Assembly: GCA_003599535.1 (NCBI GenBank)
Contig: QZKQ01000048.1
Location: forward strand, 1 to 36,762
Length of the DNA: 36,762 nt
Direction: 5' to 3'
DNA from: Candidatus Zixiibacteriota bacterium
GTDB lineage: Bacteria; Electryoneota; B3-LCP
The position numbers and the translations under genes are program-made. The notes under the pieces were generated by a model. That model was given only the letters and a program-made list of their open reading frames with translations. It made no database searches and was not told the origin of the DNA. The stretch's first letter is position 1. Every line of letters begins with the position of its first letter. Positions 1 through 7,457 of this stretch are shown here, piece by piece.

Positions 1-886
1 GGTTCACCACCAGGCGCACGGTGCCGCGCCGCAGGGACGGCTCCATCGCCTGGCGCAGGACACGGGCTTCAGCGGACGCAAAATCGCTCCAGTCACGGGC
101 CAGGTTGACGCCCCGGGCGTTATGGTAATAGTACCCGCGTTCCGCGCCGTCCACGTTCAGCAGGGGCACGACGTGAAAGGTGAAGCGGTCGCGCAGGCGG
201 CGGCCGGCGGGATGGTCCAGCAGCGCGCCGGTAAGGCCTTCCAGCACGTAAGAGGCGGGGGTCTCGCCCGGATGCTCGCGGCAGATAACCCAGATCTCGG
301 GGCCGGCGTCCGATGCGCTGCTCCCGCCGATTTGGAACCGCGGAATGTCCCTTCCTTCCTCGCTTTGTCCCAGGACGCCCGCGGGAACCTCCAGGCGGTC
401 CGCCAGGCCGGCCAGGAAGTCGTGCAGCATGGGCAGGGTATAGGGATAGCAGTAAGCCACGTGCAGTGTTTCAGCGGTGAGCGGCGCACGGAAGCGGAAG
501 ACCGGCTTGCCCAGCGGCTCCTTCAGGCTGAACTGCCGGGAATAGGAGGTCTCCTCCGCCCGGACCCAGGTGCGCCCGTCGGCGGAAAAGACCGGCCGGG
601 TGATACTCCAGCGCTCCCCGGTCTGGTGCGCTCCGGCGGCATTGAGCAGGACGAAATCCACAGCGCTGGGAAGCCGTGCCACGGCGAAGTGGAACCAGAG
701 GTATTCCGAACCGCCCGGTTCAGAAGGGATGGAGAAAGCCACCGCCCCGTCCGGCAGAAGTTGGGGATCCCGGGCCGCGCCGGAAGGCAGATCCACGATG
801 AAGGTCGCGTTGCCGGCGGTATGGGGCGCTTTCACGGCCATAACCAGGAGAAGGAATGCGGTGACGCATCCCGCGATCCATTTCAC
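1..886 (-). CDS. M14-family zinc carboxypeptidase-like protein, 3' end outside the window
   Basis: Partial gene, 295 codons visible, running off the left edge. It starts with GTG at 886, whose GTGA overlaps the stop of the CapK-like gene, so the two are translationally coupled. The first residues (MKWIAGCVTAFLLLVMA) form a probable signal peptide or anchor, which suggests an exported enzyme. A beta-rich region of about 150 residues follows. The peptidase part then shows the M14 zinc motif HxxE as HPGE (H205, E208) and downstream an NVDG segment like the NPDG of cytosolic-carboxypeptidase-type M14 proteins, followed by NLARDW (family form DLNRQW). The distal zinc histidine and catalytic glutamate would lie beyond the window. 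Family knowledge points to removal of C-terminal residues from a peptide. Its presence at the end of a polysaccharide operon is unexplained; a role in envelope peptide processing is inference only. Confidence 0.8.
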   Translation of the reverse strand, partial: MKWIAGCVTAFLLLVMAVKAPHTAGNATFIVDLPSGAARDPQLLPDGAVAFSIPSEPGGSEYLWFHFAVARLPSAVDFVLLNAAGAHQTGERWSITRPVFSADGRTWVRAEETSYSRQFSLKEPLGKPVFRFRAPLTAETLHVAYCYPYTLPMLHDFLAGLADRLEVPAGVLGQSEEGRDIPRFQIGGSSASDAGPEIWVICREHPGETPASYVLEGLTGALLDHPAGRRLRDRFTFHVVPLLNVDGAERGYYYHNARGVNLARDWSDFASAEARVLRQAMEPSLRRGTVRLVVN

Positions 887-2163
887 GCGTTCACCCCGAT
901 TCGGGAGATGACCCGCCGCATCTTCCCGGAAGGATCCTTGGGGATGGCTTCCACGCGCACCGTCTCAATGGTCAGGCCGGGACCCATGACCTCCCGCACG
1001 TGAATCCCTACCTGGTTCAGTGTCTCTTCGCTGTACCCGGGGCCGGGCAGGATCTCCACCCGCAATTGGTCGTACGCCTCCTGCACCATGCGGTATTGCA
1101 TGACGCCGGGGATGGAGGCCACCACGAAAATCAGCGGGGAGACCTTCTGCCCGTCGGCGGAGTGAAGCCAATCGTCCGCCCGCCCCTGGATGACCTGGAG
1201 GCGGGGGAAGGTACAACCGCAGGGGCAGGGTTCGTCCTGCGGCGGGGTCAGCACGTCGCCGATCTCGTAACGGATGAAGGGCATGGCGCGGGAATGCAGA
1301 TTGGTGATGACCAGCCGCCCGGCTTCACCCGGCCCGGCAGGCCGTCCGCCTGCGTCCACCTCGATATAAAAGCTGTCCACGTTCAGATGGTAGCCGTCCC
1401 CGGCGGGACACTGCCAGGCCACATCACCCCCCTCCACCAGGCCGTAAATGTCCCTCACCTGCACCCCGAAGGCCCGCTCGATGCGCACCCGGTCGGAGGG
1501 GTTCAGCAGTTCCCCGGTCGTGAAGATCCGGCGGGGCCGGAGGGGACTGCCTCCCCGCTTTTCCACCTCGCCGGCCAGCAGCGCCAGGCTCGAGGCATAC
1601 CCGTAGATCACCGCCGGCCGGACCGCTTCCAGCGCCTGCAACTGATCCTCCGGGGAATCGGCCGCATAGACGAATTCCTTGGGCAGGAAACCCAGCTTCT
1701 GAAATGAATAGCGCTCGTCCGTGGCATGGCGGCTGTCGCTGATATGGGCCATGAGGTCGCGCCATCCCATGCCGTTGTGGAAGAGGATGCGCAGGTGGAT
1801 CAGCGTACGGTAGATGCGGTCTTCGGGGGTGTAATACACGTTCAGCGGCGACCCGGTAGACCCGGAAGTGCGCCGCCGGATCAGGGCTTCACGGTGGTAT
1901 CCCCGGGCGATCACCGAATCCGGATCGGCTTGCTGAAAGACCGCCTTGCGCGTGGGTGGGACACGGAGCAGGTCCTCCGGCGTGCGCAATTGGTCCGGGG
2001 TGAACCCGGCGCTTTCGTAGAGTTGCCGGTAGAGCGGCACCTTCCGCCAGGCAAAATCCACCAACTCCTGCATCGCCCGCCATTGCCGCGCTTTCAGGCG
2101 CTCGGGGGGCAGACGCAGGTTGCGCCTCGTGAGGCTGTAATACTTCAAGCCGGTCCAGTACAT
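883..2163 (-). CDS. CapK/PaaK-family adenylate-forming enzyme (phenylacetate-CoA ligase-like)
   Basis: 426 aa, the usual length for the CapK/PaaK group. Visible ANL-superfamily motifs in order: the phosphate-binding loop RRTSGSTGSPL near residue 100, a YGLVEGG segment near 240 matching the A5 adenylate motif, RYEIGD near 300 (ribose-binding aspartate), a CxCG pair near 315, and the C-terminal KDPSGKMRR with the A10-type catalytic lysine. Members activate a carboxylate as acyl-AMP. CapK proteins are common in capsule and O-antigen loci, but their substrates are mostly unknown. It follows the pyruvyltransferase gene by 17 bases and overlaps the M14 gene by four bases. A role in activating an acyl or amino-acid substituent of the polymer is inference. 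True phenylacetate-CoA ligase activity is less likely because no phenylacetate genes are nearby. Confidence 0.9.
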   Translation of the reverse strand: MYWTGLKYYSLTRRNLRLPPERLKARQWRAMQELVDFAWRKVPLYRQLYESAGFTPDQLRTPEDLLRVPPTRKAVFQQADPDSVIARGYHREALIRRRTSGSTGSPLNVYYTPEDRIYRTLIHLRILFHNGMGWRDLMAHISDSRHATDERYSFQKLGFLPKEFVYAADSPEDQLQALEAVRPAVIYGYASSLALLAGEVEKRGGSPLRPRRIFTTGELLNPSDRVRIERAFGVQVRDIYGLVEGGDVAWQCPAGDGYHLNVDSFYIEVDAGGRPAGPGEAGRLVITNLHSRAMPFIRYEIGDVLTPPQDEPCPCGCTFPRLQVIQGRADDWLHSADGQKVSPLIFVVASIPGVMQYRMVQEAYDQLRVEILPGPGYSEETLNQVGIHVREVMGPGLTIETVRVEAIPKDPSGKMRRVISRIGVNA

Positions 2164-2180
2164 CGGTTTTCCGCCAGGCG

Positions 2181-3362
2181 TTACGAGAGTTCCTGCAGCA
2201 CCTGCTGCAATTCCACCCGATTCCGGCCGGCTGCCTGGCGCAGGGCTTGGCCCTGGCGCAGCAGATCCTGTTGGATTTCGGCGCGGTTTTCCAATACTTT
2301 CAACACCAGCGCGATGAAGCGGTCGCGATCGAATTCCTCATCGCGGAGGACGTAATCCCCATATCCCAGCGACTGGGCCAGGTGCGCGATTTTACCGTCG
2401 GAATCCAATCCGATGAAGGGCAGACCGAAGCGCAATCCCAGGATGATGCCGTGGAGCCGCGCACTGACCAGCAGATCCAGTTCGGACAGGCGCCGCACGA
2501 ACTCTTCCAGAGGGGGATCGTCGTCTTCGACTTCGGCCGCCCCATAGTTGACCATCTGGCTGCGCAGCCGGTAGCACATCAGGTCGTCCCGGGGGTTGGG
2601 GCCCAGGTCCATGGGGATCAACCGCATCCGGACGCCGCACTTCTCAATCAGCACGTCCAGCGCCGCGGCAGTCTCCTGGATGAAGCAGTCAAAACGGGGA
2701 TTTTCCGGGCGGGCGGCCAGTTGGGCGCTGACCGGCAGCCAGCTCCCCACCCGGTAAAACAGGCGGCGAGGCGCGAAGCCGATCAAGGGGGAATTGCCGG
2801 TATCCCGGTGCGGCTGGTCGTCATACGGTGTGGCGTAAGAGAAGGCCGGATCGGCGGTGCGCAGCACGTTGCGACGGACCTTGATTTCAGTTAAAAAGTC
2901 TTCCGAGCGGCGGTCCCGCACGATGACGCGCCGGGATCCGTTCAGCGTCCAACGGGACAGCATCTTGCTGCTTCTCTTCAATACCGGTCCCAGCCCCGGG
3001 GCATAGATGAAGCGGGGCGTATGCAGCCACTTGGCCCAGAGCAGGTTTTTGGCCACCCAGGGGATGTAGAGACGGCTGGAGCGATCCTGCAGCATATGCC
3101 CGCCGCCCCAGATGACCAAGTCAACCTTGCTGACCTGAAAGGGCGCCCGGGGCAGACGGCAGAAGGTGTCGGGAAACACCTTGATCTCACTGCCGTGGCG
3201 CAACTGGGTGCGTTCCGGCATGTTGCTGCACACGGAGATGTCGGTGACGCCCAGGACCTTCAGATCCTGCAGCAGGGCGGCCAAGATGGCTTCTTCGCCG
3301 ATATTGCCCTCAGCGAAGGGGATGCGATCAATCAACACGCGGGGCGATTCCCGGTCAGTCAT
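2181..3362 (-). CDS. Polysaccharide pyruvyl transferase family protein (WcaK/CsaB-like)
   Basis: 393 aa. The N-terminus reads RIPFAEGNIGEEAIL, the family's N-x-G-[DE]-E/A opening. A GGGHMLQD loop lies near residue 100 and the typical VSARLHGIILGLRFGLPFIG block near 315, where the arginine and histidine are conserved in this fold. The family transfers a pyruvyl group from phosphoenolpyruvate to a sugar hydroxyl, producing an acidic ketal on exopolysaccharide or cell-wall polymers; it is cytoplasmic or membrane-peripheral. Its ATG overlaps the end of the upstream methyltransferase-like gene by eight bases (ATGACTGA), so expression is coupled. The predicted outcome is a pyruvylated repeat unit. 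The exact sugar cannot be read from sequence. Confidence 0.9.
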   Translation of the reverse strand: MTDRESPRVLIDRIPFAEGNIGEEAILAALLQDLKVLGVTDISVCSNMPERTQLRHGSEIKVFPDTFCRLPRAPFQVSKVDLVIWGGGHMLQDRSSRLYIPWVAKNLLWAKWLHTPRFIYAPGLGPVLKRSSKMLSRWTLNGSRRVIVRDRRSEDFLTEIKVRRNVLRTADPAFSYATPYDDQPHRDTGNSPLIGFAPRRLFYRVGSWLPVSAQLAARPENPRFDCFIQETAAALDVLIEKCGVRMRLIPMDLGPNPRDDLMCYRLRSQMVNYGAAEVEDDDPPLEEFVRRLSELDLLVSARLHGIILGLRFGLPFIGLDSDGKIAHLAQSLGYGDYVLRDEEFDRDRFIALVLKVLENRAEIQQDLLRQGQALRQAAGRNRVELQQVLQELS

Positions 3363-4152
3363 GGGTCATCCGGCAACACGCGTAAAACAGGTGAGCGTAG
3401 GGCAGTTTCAAAGCCTTCGGCAACGGCAGTCGCTCCAACGCGTACACAGCAGAGAGCCAACCCGGGAGATTGCCTTCCTGCAACGCCTTGACGTAGGGGC
3501 TGTGCCACTGTTCCACGGTATTGCCCCGGCGGTGCAGACGGACGTCGCGAAAGCCCAGCGAGTCCGGCCAGGGAGGGCAGTCCACCACTCCCCAGAACGC
3601 TTCGGTTCCGCCGTTTTTCTCCAGGAAATCCACAGTGGCATAGGGCGAGAAGAACGGTAACTCTCCGTGTGTCCAGGGGAGGTTGTACCAGCGGTGCACG
3701 CTGCGGTGCACACCGAATCCGACATTAAAACGGTTGACGTGCACCACCATCAGCCAGGGTGCGGCGGCGGCCATGCGGCGGATCTCCGCGGCCGGGTCGG
3801 GGGCAGTGGGCAGCACGAGAAAATTCCAGCAGAGGTCCCAGCGGCGTCCCCGCTCCACTTCCTCCCCCACCTGCCGGGAATCCAGCAGTTCCAGGCGATG
3901 TTCCAGCCCCAGATCCCTCCAGTGCCGCACCGCCGTGGAGTCGGCGTCCACCAGGGTCACGGCGGACCCGGCCAGGGCAAAACCCAGGGAATAGAGTCCC
4001 GGCATGGCCTTGGCGCCCGAGGCGGGCCATTCCAGCACGGTTTTCCACCCCTGACTCCTCACCAGGCGAGCGAAGAGCTTCTGCAGGGCGTAACGTTCGT
4101 AGGTGACACCGAATACTTCCGTTTCTACCGGATATCCTGCGTCTATAGCCAT
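3355..4152 (-). CDS. Class I SAM methyltransferase-like protein
   Basis: About 265 aa from the ATG at 4152, which overlaps the end of the SDR gene by ten bases; an in-frame ATG at 4170 is possible. A Rossmann-like motif I reads VLEWPASGAKAMPGL near residue 40. An acidic strand end (TLVDAD) follows, as in SAM-binding folds, and a WDLCWNFLVLP strand sits where motif IV would be. The glycine-rich loop is less canonical than in the methyltransferase at 13238-13951. The likely substrate is a sugar or lipid-linked intermediate of this locus, but nothing in the sequence identifies it. The C-terminal third (tryptophan-, proline- and tyrosine-rich) resembles no domain I know. It may not be catalytically active. 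Confidence 0.65.
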   Translation of the reverse strand: MAIDAGYPVETEVFGVTYERYALQKLFARLVRSQGWKTVLEWPASGAKAMPGLYSLGFALAGSAVTLVDADSTAVRHWRDLGLEHRLELLDSRQVGEEVERGRRWDLCWNFLVLPTAPDPAAEIRRMAAAAPWLMVVHVNRFNVGFGVHRSVHRWYNLPWTHGELPFFSPYATVDFLEKNGGTEAFWGVVDCPPWPDSLGFRDVRLHRRGNTVEQWHSPYVKALQEGNLPGWLSAVYALERLPLPKALKLPYAHLFYACCRMTHD

Positions 4153-5126
4153 TGATGTCCCCGATACCACTGCGCGGTGCGCCGCAGCCCTTCTTCCAGA
4201 TTCACCTTCGGTTCGTAACCCAGTTTCCGGCGCGCGTAATCAATGGAATACCCCCAGCAGCGGGACAGAGCCATGATGCGCGACCGGGTCAGCGGGGGAT
4301 CGAGGCGGAACACGGAGGCCGCTGCTTCGCACCCCCGGGCCAGCACCCAACCCACGGGCGCCGGTACTTTGAGCGCGGGCCGGGATACCTGCAGGGCGTC
4401 GGCGATCCCCCACACCAGCTCGCGCTTGGTAACCGGTCGCTCGCCCCCCAGAATGAAGCATTCGCTGTCCATTCCGGACTTCAAGGCCAGATCAATGCCC
4501 TGTACCAGGTCGTCAATGTAGACCGGAGTGACGGTGGACAGTCCGTCGCCGATGAAAAAGAAGAGGCGCTTCTGCACCATCCGGAACAGGCCCAGCTTGT
4601 GGGGGTCGGCCGGACCGTAGGTAAAGGTGGGGCGCAGCACCAGCAGCGGCAGGTTGACTTCCGCGGCCACCTCCACGGCACGGCACTCCCCTTCCCACTT
4701 GGAGCGCTCGTAATCGGTATACGGATTGGGGGGGCAGGTCTCATCGGTGGGCTGGAACCCCTTGGGCCCGGACACCCCGCCGGTGCTCAGGTGCAGGAAG
4801 CGGCTCACGCCCGCTTGCGCGGCGGCGCGGATGAGGTTTTCCGTGCCCTGCACGTTGACGTTCCACAGGGCCTGGTAGGGCAGGCCCCAATGTCCCAGCA
4901 TGCCGGCGGCATGGATGACGACGCCCACGCCTTCGACCACCGGGCCCAGGGTTTCGGGCCGCTCCAGATCGCCGCCAACCACCTCCACCCCTTCCTGCAA
5001 TTCCGGGGACAACCGGCCACGGTCGCGAACCAGGAGGCGGAGGTCCGCGCCAGCATCACGGTAAAATACCGCCAATCGGCTGCCGATGTACCCGGTCGCT
5101 CCGGTGATCAGTAGCTTCGTATTCAA
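4143..5126 (-). CDS. NAD(P)-dependent sugar epimerase/dehydratase (extended SDR)
   Basis: 327 aa from a TTG start at 5126, chosen because a GGAGG ribosome site lies six bases upstream and because the Rossmann fold begins immediately after it (LLITGATGYIGS, nucleotide-binding glycines at residues 9, 12 and 15). An open frame continues upstream but only as a shadow of the preceding gene. Catalytic residues are visible as S114 (in LHLST) and YERSK with Y139 and K143. This is a typical extended SDR of the type acting on nucleotide sugars or on 3-beta-HSD-like substrates. It overlaps the upstream GT4 gene by 71 bases. The reaction (epimerase, 4,6-dehydratase or reductase) cannot be decided from motifs. 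Confidence 0.88.
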   Translation of the reverse strand: MNTKLLITGATGYIGSRLAVFYRDAGADLRLLVRDRGRLSPELQEGVEVVGGDLERPETLGPVVEGVGVVIHAAGMLGHWGLPYQALWNVNVQGTENLIRAAAQAGVSRFLHLSTGGVSGPKGFQPTDETCPPNPYTDYERSKWEGECRAVEVAAEVNLPLLVLRPTFTYGPADPHKLGLFRMVQKRLFFFIGDGLSTVTPVYIDDLVQGIDLALKSGMDSECFILGGERPVTKRELVWGIADALQVSRPALKVPAPVGWVLARGCEAAASVFRLDPPLTRSRIMALSRCWGYSIDYARRKLGYEPKVNLEEGLRRTAQWYRGHQWL

Positions 5127-6234
5127 GCAAGTCCTCCACGGCATTGACAATAGCGTCCCATGAATAGTGGCGCAGCGCCGCCTCCAGACCCGGCTGGAAG
5201 CGTTCAGCGCCGGCGGCATAAAAATGCACAATCGCTTGGGCCAGGTCGGCGGGATCTCCGGGCCGGCACAGCAGCCCGGTTTCCTCCGGCACGACCATAT
5301 CCTGAAAGCAGCCCACGCAGGTGGCGATGACCGGCCGGCGGTGGGCATAGGCGTCGGCCAGCACACCGCTGCCGGTGGCGGAACGGTAGGGCAGGAGCAC
5401 GGCGTCGCAGGCCGCCAGGCGCAGGCTGAGCTCTGCCTGCGGCTGGTATCCTGTCTCCAGGTGGACCCGGCCGGATAAATCCAGGCGGCGGATCATTTCC
5501 CGGTAGTGCTCGGCATCGTCCCAGAATTCGCCGCAGACCCAGAGGTGCAGATCGTCCCACTCCGGCCCCAGGGAGGCCAGCGCCTGCAGGGCGACGTCCA
5601 GCCCCTTGTAGGGTCGCACGAAGCCGAAGAACAGCAGCATCCGCCCGGTGACGTTCAGGGCCCGGCGGGCAGCGGTGCGATCCGGCAGGGGGCCATCCCC
5701 CAGCGGGTAAATGGGGTGGCCGCAGCGGCGCACGGACGCCTGGGGAAACCACTCCCGCAACTGCCGCGCGTCCTCCTCGCACTGCACGATATAGCCGCGG
5801 GCCGGAGCCATCGCCCAGCGCGTCAATCCGGCGTCCAGAAGGCGCTTCTCGTGCGGGACCACGTTGTGGCAGAGGTAGACCACCCGAGTGAACTGGGCCA
5901 GGTTGCGCGCCAGCAGCCCGAAGTGGGGCCCCCAGAAGGTCACCCACCAGGTGAGGATCACGCCGTCGGGGGCGAACTCCTTCAGCCGGAGGGCGGCCTT
6001 GCGCCACGTCTCCGGGTTGCCGTAGTGCAGCAGCGGCTCCGCCACCGCGGCGCCGGAAGGCGCGGGCCCCGTCTCCCATTGGCTCTCCCCGGGGAAGAGC
6101 CATTCGGGGTAGAGCTTTTTAAAGCCGATCCCGAGACTTGGATGCCGCGCCTGCAATCTGCTCAACAGGCAGCTCCCGTACCTCGCGATCCCTCCCCGAG
6201 CCGGGAAGGTCGGGCCGATATACCCCAATTTCAT
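5056..6234 (-). CDS. Glycosyltransferase family 4 (GT-B fold)
   Basis: 392 aa from the ATG at 6234, which has a GGAGA ribosome site six bases upstream. Nine more residues are open upstream, but that start lacks this site. The N-terminal GT-B domain opens MKLGYIGPTFPARGGIARYG with the usual glycine-rich acceptor loop. The C-terminal domain shows the FFGFVRPYKGLDVALQA lysine block near residue 190 and a LPYRSATGSGVLADAYAHRRP donor-site region where the canonical first glutamate of the EX7E motif is not obvious. It is predicted to add one sugar to the lipid-linked repeat unit at the inner face of the membrane. It is embedded in two long out-of-frame overlaps: 116 bases with the GT2 gene before it and 71 bases with the SDR gene after it. 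Confidence 0.88.
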   Translation of the reverse strand: MKLGYIGPTFPARGGIARYGSCLLSRLQARHPSLGIGFKKLYPEWLFPGESQWETGPAPSGAAVAEPLLHYGNPETWRKAALRLKEFAPDGVILTWWVTFWGPHFGLLARNLAQFTRVVYLCHNVVPHEKRLLDAGLTRWAMAPARGYIVQCEEDARQLREWFPQASVRRCGHPIYPLGDGPLPDRTAARRALNVTGRMLLFFGFVRPYKGLDVALQALASLGPEWDDLHLWVCGEFWDDAEHYREMIRRLDLSGRVHLETGYQPQAELSLRLAACDAVLLPYRSATGSGVLADAYAHRRPVIATCVGCFQDMVVPEETGLLCRPGDPADLAQAIVHFYAAGAERFQPGLEAALRHYSWDAIVNAVEDLLEYEATDHRSDRVHRQPIGGILP

Positions 6235-7216
6235 GGCTGATCTCCGTCCCGTCGTTGACATGATCCCGGGTCGCCAGGCACAGCTCGATCCGTTTCAGCC
6301 GCACCTCGGCGTCTTCGATCAGCCGCCGGTTGGCGGAGATCAAGTCGGCCAGCAGTGCGATCATCAACAGCATGAAACCGATGAACAGGAGCACCGACAT
6401 GAAAATCAGGGACTGGATGTGCCCGGTGGGCCCCGCCGTGATGACGTAATAGTAAAGAAAACGCACCCCCAGGAGAGTGCCCAGCAGGATGAAGGCCATG
6501 CCCAGGTAGAAAAAAACGCGCAAGGGTTCGTAGGTCAGGAAGATGCGGACGATGGTGGCCAGAGAACGCTTCAGGTAGATGCCGGTGCTGCGGAAGAGTC
6601 GCGATTCGCGCACCTTATCGTTGCGGTCAATGGGCACCGTGGCGATGGCCAGGCGCTTCTTGTTGGCCTGGATGATGGTTTCCAGAGTGTAGGTGAAGAG
6701 GGAGATGACGTTCAGGGTCAGGGCGGCGCGGCGGTTGTAGGCACGGAAGCCGGAGGTGACGTCGGCGACGCGGGTCTGGCTGACGGCGCGCACCACCCAG
6801 GAACCGAGGCGCTGGAGGAATCGCTTCAGGGGGGAGAATTCTTCGATGGAGCGGATGTTGCGCACGCCCACCACCATGTCGGCCTGGCCGTCCAGGATGG
6901 GGGCGATGAGGCGGGGGATCTCGCGGCCGGGATACTGGTTGTCGGCATCGGTGTTGACAATGATGTCAGCGCCCATGGACAGGGCGATATCCAGGCCGGT
7001 TCTGAAGGCGGTAGCCAAGCCCTGGCGACGGCGGAAGCGGATCACCCGATCCACTCCGGAGGCCAAGGCCGTCCCGGCAGTGTCGTCGGTACTCCCATCG
7101 TCAATCACCAGGATTTCCACTTCATCAATGCCCGGGATCTGACGAGGGATGTCCGCGAGGGTGCGGGGGAGCTGGGCTTCTTCATTCAGACAGGGGATCT
7201 GAACGACGAGCTTCAT
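6119..7216 (-). CDS. GT2 polyprenyl-phosphate glycosyltransferase (dolichol-phosphate-mannose synthase type) with two membrane helices
   Basis: 365 aa. A GT-A fold starts at once (PCLNEEAQLPRTL) with the IDDGSTD motif near 38-44, a DAD metal-binding triad at 90-92, and the TSGFRAYNRRAA block near 154-164 typical of dolichol-phosphate-mannose synthase relatives. Two membrane helices (about 233-258 and 268-292) follow, ending in LISANRRLIED, the common C-terminal mark of ArnC/DPMS-like bacterial enzymes. A tail of about 50 residues after that mark is read out of frame with the next gene. The family moves a sugar from a nucleotide donor to undecaprenyl phosphate. The context supports this: three GT-C membrane transferases in this locus need lipid-phosphate sugar donors. 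Confidence 0.92.
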   Translation of the reverse strand: MKLVVQIPCLNEEAQLPRTLADIPRQIPGIDEVEILVIDDGSTDDTAGTALASGVDRVIRFRRRQGLATAFRTGLDIALSMGADIIVNTDADNQYPGREIPRLIAPILDGQADMVVGVRNIRSIEEFSPLKRFLQRLGSWVVRAVSQTRVADVTSGFRAYNRRAALTLNVISLFTYTLETIIQANKKRLAIATVPIDRNDKVRESRLFRSTGIYLKRSLATIVRIFLTYEPLRVFFYLGMAFILLGTLLGVRFLYYYVITAGPTGHIQSLIFMSVLLFIGFMLLMIALLADLISANRRLIEDAEVRLKRIELCLATRDHVNDGTEISHEIGVYRPDLPGSGRDREVRELPVEQIAGAASKSRDRL

Positions 7217-7457
7217 ACGGAACCCACAGCTTGATGTACCGCCGGGCCGGCGGTCATCGCCGGCGTCGGCCGTTCCACGCCACCGGGCGGCGGCAGGTCT
7301 CGCCGGCAGGTGAAACTGAAGTTTAACAAGTGTTAGAGATCGGGCAGTAGGCTCTCCTCCGTTCTGGATCGTGGATCAGGTTCGGCGACCGGGATGGCCC
7401 GGAGCGAACCGCCGCTTGGCGCCGGTTCGCTCCAGGTCCCGAAAGTCACCCGTGGAT
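7217..7457 (-). other. 241-base gap between the beta-helix gene and the GT2 gene, with two inverted repeats
   Basis: No gene is supported here. A perfect ten-base inverted repeat (GGAGCGAACC at 7401-7410 with GGTTCGCTCC at 7424-7433) lies just after the beta-helix stop codon. A GC-rich near-palindrome is centred at 7246 (7239-7253). Neither is followed by a T-run on the minus strand, so a classic intrinsic terminator is not shown. Around 7319-7340 the gap becomes AT-richer, but I see no convincing -35/-10 pair. Confidence 0.5.
7401..7433 (-). terminator. Hairpin downstream of the beta-helix gene (possible attenuator or RNA-stabilising stem)
   Basis: Ten perfect base pairs (GGAGCGAACC/GGTTCGCTCC) with a 13-base loop, 25 bases after the stop codon of the secreted beta-helix gene. 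The minus-strand sequence after the stem is not T-rich, so rho-independent termination is uncertain. It could limit read-through or protect the upstream transcript's 3' end. Confidence 0.4.

Noticed and set aside
122..1003. Plus-strand open frame over the left end
   Set aside because: Antisense to the M14 peptidase, whose HPGE and NVDG motifs are in the minus-strand frame.
7239..7253. GC-rich palindrome as an intrinsic terminator
   Set aside because: The centre is a single base and no T-run follows on either strand; likely chance in GC-rich DNA.
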